From Symsagittifera roscoffensis (taxonomy: Eukaryota; Xenacoelomorpha; Acoela; Convolutidae), in assembly GCF_963678635.1 (NCBI RefSeq), contig NC_087070.1, forward strand, positions 19,627,318 to 19,687,317: a stretch of 60,000 nucleotides of DNA. Direction: 5' to 3'. A program made the position numbers and the translations under genes. Below, in pieces: positions 57,201 to 60,000 of the stretch. Numbering within the stretch: the first letter of the stretch is position 1; each line of letters begins with the position of its first letter. The notes below the pieces were generated by a model. That model was not told where the DNA came from, ran no database searches, and saw nothing but the letters and a program-made list of their open reading frames with translations.

Positions 57201-59572
57201 CTTGAAAAAACTTTCGAATACAAAGAAAAAAATAGAGGCCATTTAAGCTCTTGGAATTTCTAGAACAATTTATGATTGGCGCTTTATTGATAACAAGAAG
57301 CCAACAAGAGAAAATTGGATCAATAGGTAAAGTTTTCATTTCGCTGGAAATCTAAAAATTAAATTCCACTTTTGAAACTAGAAATCGTTCATGTTGTTTC
57401 GCGCCATTTCCACGTTTACGTCACTTTCAGCAGTTGAATTTCAATTGAACTAAAAAAAGTGCATATATACCTAAGTGCATTCATAAATGCATCAATCTGT
57501 ATGAATGCACATCTGTAGTTATTAGAGACTTTTAAGACTTTTCCTGATGAAAAAAAAAAATTCAGCAAGACCTATCTAAGAGTCTTCACTACGTTCATTA
57601 CTCTTAAAAACCAAATCATGGTCCAAAGCATTAAGAAAACAGAAAAAAAACTGGCTTCTTTTAGTAAACTTCAATTTTCGAAAATCGGCAAGAAACATTT
57701 TTACTCATAAAAATGCAGAAAAGCAATGCACCAGTTAAGAATGTTTCTAAAATTAGAGTTAGTAGGTTTAATCTGTCCTCCCAGTAATTCATTTTAAAAC
57801 TGGAGCTCTTAACTTCTCGTATGAAGCTATGTAACGCAAGCCAATTGTGACGCATTTGCAGTACCACTTTACCAAATTAACATGCCTCAATTTATAGAGC
57901 GGACGCATTTTAACTAGTATACGAAAAAAGATTAAAAACATCCGACCCTGCCCAGGTTCGAACCCTCTCATTTTGTTGCGGGTCTGCTTTCTTACCTCTA
58001 CGCTAGAGATCCATGATACCTTGACGCTCAAATGCTATCTGTAATATAATAGTCCGTGTTAATATCCTTAGCATTGGCTGTACTTAATCAGGTTATTGCT
58101 CAAAATGAACACTTTCAAAATGAACATTAATATTTGCGACTAAGGTTGGAAAAAAGAGTGTTCATACTATCACACAAGTTTTGCTTCTGTAAACACTAGC
58201 CACTAAAAAGCAGATACAAAAGATGCTATTTAATTGCCAATGCTTAACTTTTGATATGCACCGGATTTGAATCCCCGACCTGGAGATCAAGAGTCTCACA
58301 TCCTCGGATATGCGCGATATAACCTTGACAACCGTCAAGCACAAGCCATCAGCATAGCAGATACAACAAATGCAGTAAAAGTGCCACCGAATGAGCTCAA
58401 ATATTTCCCAGTTGGAAAAAATTAAAATGGCGCTACGCTCGCTGACTTAATAAAACTAACCCCGCTGGAAAACCCGAACAAAGCCAACAGAAGTTAGGAA
58501 AAATGTAAGACAAACCAAAAAAAAATGATTAAAAATTTTTAAACACTTTTCAATTTTCGAAAAGATAGCTAGATAGATAGATAGATAAATAATATCTATC
58601 TAAATATAATAGCAAAAAAGGTTAATCAGGTTAAAGCTCTTTGAATTTCAAGAACAATTTTTAATTGGCAGTTTTTTTGATAGAAATAACCCAATTTTAG
58701 AACACTCGATCAATTGGTTTATTTTATATTCCACTGGGATTTTGAACAAAGAAGTCAGTTTTTTTTAGAATTTCTAAGCTCTTATTTTAGAACGATTTAT
58801 TATTGACACTTTTTTTATAAAAAAAAACCCCTATTTGAGAAATTTGGATCAATAGGCGAAACTTTTATTTCGCCTGCAAATCTGATAATTAATTTCCATT
58901 TTCGAAAATATAAGTAGATCCCGTTTTTCGTGACCTTTAAATTTTGCTGTTCGATAGTGGAGTTTGCCTTCTTTTTAACAAAATACATAAAGTGAGCTGA
59001 CAAAGATATCAAAAGTCAAACCGCGAAAAATCAAAATTGAGCGTGAAAAATTTTTAAATTTTTTTCCTGAAAAATCATAAGACCTATATAAAAGTACTCA
59101 CTACGTTCGTTACTCTTTAAAAGTAGAAATAAGCCTCGAATTAGTTTTAAAAAATCTGATATTTCTCGGATTCGAATCTCGACCTACGGCGACTTAGAGA
59201 TTGTGCATTTCGCACACTAATTACTCAGCCACGGACGCTTCATTAATGACAAACACTAGCCACAAATAAAACAGAGAACACATGCTATGCATTTCCAATG
59301 CATTAGTAAAATTTCCATATAGAAACACTTTCAATGAACACTTTCATTTGCTAGTTAGGTAAGGAAAAAAAGAAGGTTCGTAGTAAAACACTACGCTGAT
59401 GGCTAGTGTAATCAGCCAATCAATTTTAAAAAAAAGTGAGCCTACCGTTAACGTAGACGGATTTCAGCAGGACAGGTTTAACCTTCCTGTTGGCCTCAGT
59501 AGTTGCGTTTACTCCATACGTCACAGTGTATGTTCTCCAGTACAGTTTGTTCACACCAGGCGTCAAATTAGC
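33136..59572 (-). CDS. ELAPOR1/ELAPOR2 (KIAA1324/EIG121) homologue, exons for the C-terminal three quarters
   Basis: Sixteen exons with compatible phases give about 876 residues. The order matches the vertebrate proteins: a galactose-binding-like block (NLTPGVNKLYWRT), Cys-rich ephrin-receptor-like repeats (CKKCSPGTYQAEEG, CKKCDVDTYSPVEG, CNPGTYKSTPSAN), a VEFVFEMDCS block, a SFLWAFQKT block, more Cys repeats (CEPCPMGQFY, CLKCGPGLKSP), FSLCGN, a mannose-6-phosphate-receptor-like C-terminal lectin region, one transmembrane helix and a cytoplasmic tail with RLEYKYQKLV, an acidic run and KKSILGKFK. Known for the family: ELAPOR1/2 are type I membrane proteins of the late Golgi, endosome and lysosome linked to autophagy, secretory-granule maturation and BMP signalling. 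Role here is by homology. The signal peptide and N-terminus lie past the right edge. Odd features: an additional 36-residue exon and a 51-nt in-frame last intron. Confidence 0.93.
33337..33588 (-). CDS. ELAPOR transmembrane and cytoplasmic exon
   Basis: Acceptor TTCCAG ending at 33589; donor GTAAAA at 33336, phases 0/0. It encodes a helix beginning VQLAIIVAVIVVFIMAV, then YYWRKTQRLEYKYQKLV, CGISEDEDEDDDEI and KKSILGKFKLK. The [KR]-x-Q-[KR]-L-E-Y-K-Y-x-K-L-V stretch is nearly identical to vertebrate ELAPOR. Confidence 0.95.
33910..35100 (+). repeat. family D repeat split by a fold-back element
   Basis: GCCAACAGGCAGTTGGAAAA to TAAATTCTATTTTG (34140) on the left; AATCAATCACGTTTTTTGTG (34912) resumes it on the right. 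The 763-bp fold-back element lies exactly between. Confidence 0.65.
34144..34906. mobile_element. long fold-back element, about 330-bp inverted arms
   Basis: Terminal CAGTCACGGGACATAGAAAT pairs with ATTTCCATATCCCGTGACTG-like sequence at the other end. Successive blocks of the left arm (GGGTTCAATTTTTAAAACTA, GGAAGGACTTAGCAGGG, GGAAGCTGATGAGATTGACT) recur inverted on the right in opposite order. The centre (about 34470-34560) is short and unique. No coding capacity. Confidence 0.85.
35030..35590 (+). repeat. family D repeat with two successive 3' hairpin ends
   Basis: Carries GAGAAAACTGGATCAACAGG, the TGCATATATACCTAAGTG block, then TTTAAGAGTCTTCACTACGT...ACTCTTAA and a second end ACAAGAGTCTGAGCTACGTT...GACTCTTAATAA. 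Confidence 0.65.
35873..35936 (-). CDS. ELAPOR micro-exon (64 nt) before the membrane segment
   Basis: Acceptor AG at 35938-35937; donor GTCAGT at 35872. ICRDGDLPSTVNRKCPFFTK aligns with [20 protein letters not shown]; both phases fit. Confidence 0.85.
35940..38060. other. ELAPOR intron, mostly unassigned
   Basis: Contains only weak family D debris (for example 36732 and 37480-37610, including TATAAAAGAGTCTTCACTAC). No exon or RNA gene recognised. Confidence 0.5.
38066..38460 (+). repeat. family D repeat
   Basis: Starts AGCCAACAGCCAGTTGGGAA, includes GAGAAAACTGGATTAATAGG and TTGTTGTTCGATAGTGGAGT, and ends TATATAAGAGTCTGAACTAC with the hairpin partner lost. Confidence 0.65.
38786..38855 (-). 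repeat. tRNA-Glu-like pseudogene or SINE head
   Basis: The minus strand reads TCCCACATGGTCTAGAGGTT, close to the 5' half of animal tRNA-Glu, with a B-box-like GGGGTTTGCGTCTC. The 3' acceptor strand does not pair with the 5' end, so it is not a functional tRNA. Confidence 0.55.
38990..39250 (-). CDS. ELAPOR exon, lectin-like Cys block
   Basis: Acceptor AG at 39252-39251; donor GTCAGT at 38989. It encodes CPAGRSVILTLRC, DGCDYNFLRISKYACPVC and QKVRFVWRNDK, matching CSSGRSTTIRVRC, DGCNFHFLWESAxACPLC and TTYVWREP. Confidence 0.92.
39860..39976 (-). CDS. ELAPOR exon
   Basis: Acceptor AG at 39978-39977; donor GTTAGT at 39859. LGEELIAVTMN and VNTETFDINFYYVAFQ match LADRLIGVTTD and the DVIFFYRS strand. 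Confidence 0.88.
40287..40408 (-). CDS. ELAPOR exon
   Basis: Acceptor AG at 40410-40409; donor GTAAGC at 40286, phase 2. KYGFVCRSDLFPPRGELMDT matches the family [AG]-[YF]-V-C-[QR]-x6-P-P segment. Confidence 0.87.
40544..40668. mobile_element. fold-back MITE, about 52-bp arms
   Basis: ATGAAAGCACTCTGCAAAAT ... TTCTGATTCGAAAT is inverted as ATTTCGAATCGGAAATCAGA ... GCAGAATGCTTTCAT with few mismatches; the loop is about 21 nt. Confidence 0.85.
40757..40938. mobile_element. MITE with about 45-bp terminal inverted repeats
   Basis: GTAAAAAGTAGACATGCCAT ... GTCGTAAGCCAATCA pairs with TGATTGGCTTACGAC ... ATGGCATGTTAACTTTTTTT. The motif GTCTAC or GTAGAC recurs inside. It ends 57 bp from the donor of the exon at 40995. 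Confidence 0.8.
40995..41320 (-). CDS. ELAPOR exon, CGPG and FSLCGN blocks
   Basis: Acceptor AG at 41322-41321; I place the donor at GTTAGT (40994), phase 0. It encodes CLKCGPGLKSPKGVTCRSQC, SLKLYNFSLCGN and SCSANVSRV. The donor is weak but the phase fits the next exon. Confidence 0.88.
41712..41819 (-). CDS. ELAPOR extra exon, 36 residues, phase-symmetric
   Basis: Acceptor TTGTAG ends at 41820; donor GTAAGG at 41711. 108 nt, phase 1 to phase 1, so skipping keeps the frame. It encodes ADILKALGVRHPEG and an acidic run EFFDEEFLEMERDRMQR. Without it the junction reads CPQDFIVNPLGHSDDKYC, the length found in vertebrate homologues, so this exon looks like an insertion. See findings. Confidence 0.7.
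42054..42334 (-). CDS. ELAPOR exon, WAFQ block and Cys repeat
   Basis: Acceptor AG at 42336-42335; donor GTAAGA at 42053. QSFLWAFQKTDH, IHSIKIKGTVDGGASQCEPC, then CEPCPMGQFYAPPPSKCMKC. Confidence 0.93.
42460..42620 (+). repeat. family D fragment
   Basis: CCTTAAAGCTCTTTGAATTT and AACCAACTTGAGAAAAAGAT identify the family; both ends are missing. Confidence 0.5.
42909..42973 (-). CDS. ELAPOR exon (65 nt)
   Basis: Acceptor AG at 42975-42974; donor GTAAGT at 42908. DDGEHFVTVNMWEGSHGRTV matches the family [ET]-x-W-x-G-S-x-G-[KR] block. Confidence 0.88.
43060..43880. other. ELAPOR intron, nothing recognised
   Basis: Small open frames on both strands show no family similarity, no splice pattern and ordinary AT-rich composition. 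Confidence 0.5.
43881..44406 (+). repeat. family B Helentron-like repeat, complete
   Basis: GTTCCGACTTTCG start; end CAGTCGGAACATTCAGGGC, loop, CCCTGATACGAGCAGTCTTGTTT region. The GTTCCGAC motif is repeated inverted (GTCGGAAC) next to the 3' hairpin. Confidence 0.75.
45300..45730 (+). repeat. family D repeat, rearranged
   Basis: ACCAACTGACAGCTGGAAAA start and a CTTTAAATTTCAAGAACAAG block, with a SINE-like insert TTATTTGCGAGTTAGG (about 45490) and a decayed end GACTCTTAAACAT. Confidence 0.5.
46140..46720 (+). repeat. family D repeat with the longest open frame
   Basis: Starts ACCAACAGACAATTGGAAAA. The frame from about 46410 encodes MPITFLVTFTFLLFDIGVCL then a Lys/Ser/Thr-rich stretch to a stop at about 46715. 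The hydrophobic start looks like a signal peptide, but no homologue is recognised. Confidence 0.6.
47072..47501 (+). repeat. family D repeat, complete reference copy
   Basis: Starts GCCAACTGACAGTTGGAAAA (itself a short palindrome) and continues AAGTAATGAACAC. It ends AAAAGAGTACTCACTACGTT and CATTTCTCTTAATAAG. The motif near the 5' end (GAGTCAATGAACG in consensus) is the inverse of the 3' CGTTCATTACTC. Confidence 0.7.
48110..48283 (-). CDS. ELAPOR exon, beta-rich block
   Basis: Acceptor AG at 48285-48284; donor GTAAAA at 48109, phases 0/0. GTVEFVFEMDCSDSPKCTLF matches ITFVFETxCSxxCELYF. Confidence 0.9.
48645..49172 (-). repeat. family B Helentron-like repeat, complete
   Basis: Read on the plus strand: AAACAAGACTGCTCGTATCA, the perfect stem CAGGGC/GCCCTG, GTTCCGACTGCC, and the far end TATCGAAAGTCGGAAC. 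Confidence 0.8.
49173..50085. other. ELAPOR intron, nothing recognised
   Basis: Overlapping short frames at 49187-49409 on both strands have no recognisable product. Confidence 0.5.
50086..50372 (-). CDS. ELAPOR exon with CNPGTY Cys repeat
   Basis: Acceptor AG at 50374-50373; donor GTAAGA at 50085. ECPLCNPGTYKSTPSANCTF, then FDFWDGIPPNTEM, matching the family W-x-x-[LI]-P-x-N-x-E motif. Confidence 0.9.
51060..51470 (+). repeat. family D repeat interrupted by family B
   Basis: Starts ACCAACTGTCAGTTGG; the frame ATGTTTTTCGTGACC at 51308 is followed by CTGTTCGATATCGGAG. It is cut at about 51473 by the family B copy and resumes at 52018 with the hairpin end AGAGTCTGAACTACGG...GACTCT. Confidence 0.65.
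51474..52010 (-). repeat. family B Helentron-like repeat inserted in family D
   Basis: The same ends as 48645-49172, including the perfect CAGGGC/GCCCTG stem; about 90% similar by eye. The flanks ...AAAAT and ACATC belong to one interrupted family D copy. Confidence 0.8.
52534..53116 (+). repeat. family C Helentron-like repeat, complete
   Basis: Starts GTTCCGACCATTGAAAATGG; ends GGTCGGAACATTTTGTGC, loop TATTT, GCACAGTAACTAGCTATG, CTTGTTT. The stem is TGTGC/GCACA. Confidence 0.7.
53148..53648 (-). repeat. family B repeat
   Basis: A diverged end with CCCAGACACGATCTGGGATT in place of the usual stem (a different stem, CCCAGA/TCTGGG), then the standard family B body to ACGAAAGTCGGAAC. The swapped yet still pairing stem suggests selection on the hairpin. 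Confidence 0.65.
53684..53738 (-). CDS. ELAPOR micro-exon (55 nt)
   Basis: Long T tract and AG before 53738; donor GTGAGC at 53683. TIETYEWIEPKVCRGDLQ matches YKWxxPKICxxDLxG. Confidence 0.9.
54012..54097 (-). CDS. ELAPOR exon
   Basis: Acceptor TTTAG ending at 54098; donor GTAGAC at 54011. KCETRPMCTEADYYKFHGPC, family R-P-x-C-T-x-x-D-Y-[FY]. Confidence 0.9.
54563..54718 (-). CDS. ELAPOR exon with two Cys-rich repeats
   Basis: Acceptor AG at 54720-54719; donor GTAAGT at 54562. GVAYSTRCKKCSPGTYQAEE then ECKKCDVDTYSPVEGSTQC. Confidence 0.92.
55890..56260 (-). repeat. tRNA-derived SINE in copy 1 of the duplication
   Basis: Minus-strand A box TAGCGTAGAGGTAAG and B box AGGGTTCGAACCTGGGCAGG; the body is shared with 21240-21690. 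Confidence 0.65.
56325..56410 (-). repeat. second tRNA-like segment in copy 1
   Basis: Minus strand AGGTTATATCGCGCATAT with TCGGGGATTCAAATCCGGTG, a good B box. Repeated identically at about 58255-58340. Confidence 0.5.
57820..58190 (-). repeat. tRNA-derived SINE in copy 2 of the duplication
   Basis: Sequence as in copy 1, offset 1930 bp. Confidence 0.65.
58630..59120 (+). repeat. family D repeats (one truncated, one with 3' hairpin)
   Basis: Two partial bodies in tandem (AATTTCAAGAACAATTTT and TTTCTAAGCTCTTATTTTAG), then the signal-peptide-like frame region at 58918, ending TATAAAAGTACTCACTACGT...TACTCTTTAA. Confidence 0.6.
59162..59240 (-). repeat. tRNA-like SINE head
   Basis: The minus strand reads TCCGTGGCTGAGTAATTAG (A box) and GTCGAGATTCGAATCCGAG (B box) about 40 nt apart. 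The ends do not form a convincing acceptor stem. Confidence 0.5.
59446..59572 (-). CDS. ELAPOR exon 1 of those visible
   Basis: Acceptor AG at 59574-59573; donor GTAGGC at 59445, phase 1. NLTPGVNKLYWRTYTVTYGV and KPVLLKSVYVN match the family segment before GVAY. Confidence 0.88.
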
Positions 59573-59895
59573 CTAAAACCGAAATTCACGAATGCAAACG
59601 TGACAAACTTAATTCAAAGGCAATATACATTTTTCTAACACGCTGCTGATGCTAAATATTGAATCCATTTGAAAAAGAGCTTGGAAAAGCAAACTTTCAA
59701 TTCTCCTCACACAGCGATCGCGATTAGTCAGAAGGTCAAAACACGAACAAAAGAAGTGTCTCAGTTTCTTAAAAATAGATTTAAAAACGAAATAGCGTGC
59801 AAAACTAGTACCCTTATTGTGGCCCACTCGTTGTTTCCAGTTAGTTCTGGGTATATTGAGCTCTCTCGAGGTTCATGACAATTCTCATCAACCAC

Positions 59896-60000
59896 CTAAA
59901 CAGATAGCTCAATGTCATTGATGATCTGAAACATTTTGCGGACCAGAATGATTGCTTCGCGATAACTGGAAAGCGACTGCTTCAAACCAAAAATGAATGA
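59896..60000 (-). CDS. possible coding fragment at the right edge, unassigned
   Basis: The minus strand is open from the edge to a TAG at 59896-59898 and would encode SLSSYREAIILVRKMFQIIN followed by DIELSV. It is helix-like and slightly GC-richer than its surroundings, but I recognise no family and it does not match ELAPOR. It may be chance. Confidence 0.2.
   Translation of the reverse strand, partial: SFIFGLKQSLSSYREAIILVRKMFQIINDIELSV

Larger units (their letters stand above)
54769..58602 (+). repeat. tandem duplication of about 1.9 kb, two near-identical copies
   Basis: Copy 1 is 54769-56672 and copy 2 is 56673-58602; both begin AATATAATAGCAAAAAA and end in a GATA microsatellite plus AATATCTATCTAA. 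Differences seen are a few substitutions, A-run lengths and a 29-bp internal duplication (CAGACGGCTCTCAAGC) at the start of copy 2. It contains a family D piece and two tRNA-derived segments. It lies in the large ELAPOR intron and contains no exon. Confidence 0.92.

Noticed and set aside
1-60000. CRISPR arrays, operons, ribosome-binding sites, prokaryotic mobile elements
   Set aside because: The window is eukaryotic; the direct repeats seen are satellites or transposon copies without the repeat-spacer regularity of CRISPR.

Overview
The window is AT-rich nuclear DNA of a multicellular animal. Genes are split into short, relatively GC-rich exons with GT..AG introns, the proteins belong to animal families, and introns and intergenic DNA are full of short non-autonomous repeats. 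I cannot fix the taxon; a marine or other invertebrate is most likely. Nothing prokaryotic is present.

Layout. (1) 1-988, + strand: last three exons of a MATCAP/KIAA0895-type (DUF1704) tyrosine carboxypeptidase gene. (2) 989-9448: gene-poor, repeat-derived. (3) 9449-11357, - strand: last two coding exons of a rhodopsin-family GPCR (TM3-TM7); the exon with TM1-TM2 was not found. (4) 11358-24069: transposon graveyard, with Helentron-like repeats, a 200-base assembly gap next to tandem repeats, a BEL/Pao-like integrase scrap, a broken Mutator-like transposase, hAT-like MITEs and tRNA-derived SINE pieces. (5) 24070-27720, - strand: six phase-compatible exons of an EF-hand nicotinamidase homologue whose nucleophilic Cys is Gly and one metal-ligand His is Tyr, so it looks like a pseudoenzyme. 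(6) 27721-33135: repeats. (7) 33136-59572, - strand: 16 exons covering the C-terminal three quarters of an ELAPOR1/ELAPOR2 (KIAA1324/EIG121) type I membrane protein, including its transmembrane segment and cytoplasmic tail; the 5' exons lie beyond the window. Its introns hold most of the repeats.

Repeat biology. Three repeat families (B, C and D below) differ in sequence but share one plan: a short motif near the 5' end that recurs inverted near the 3' end, next to a small hairpin. This matches non-autonomous Helentron/HINE elements. Family D also carries a recurrent signal-peptide-like reading frame. Two fold-back elements, one giant fold-back (763 bp) and a near-identical 1.9-kb tandem duplication also sit in ELAPOR introns.

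The genes are not evidently linked in function. The most interesting biology is the nicotinamidase-like pseudoenzyme, followed by the symmetric 108-nt extra exon in ELAPOR and the shared architecture of the repeat families. Exon borders were placed by eye from splice consensus, codon phase and remembered family alignments, with no transcript data.
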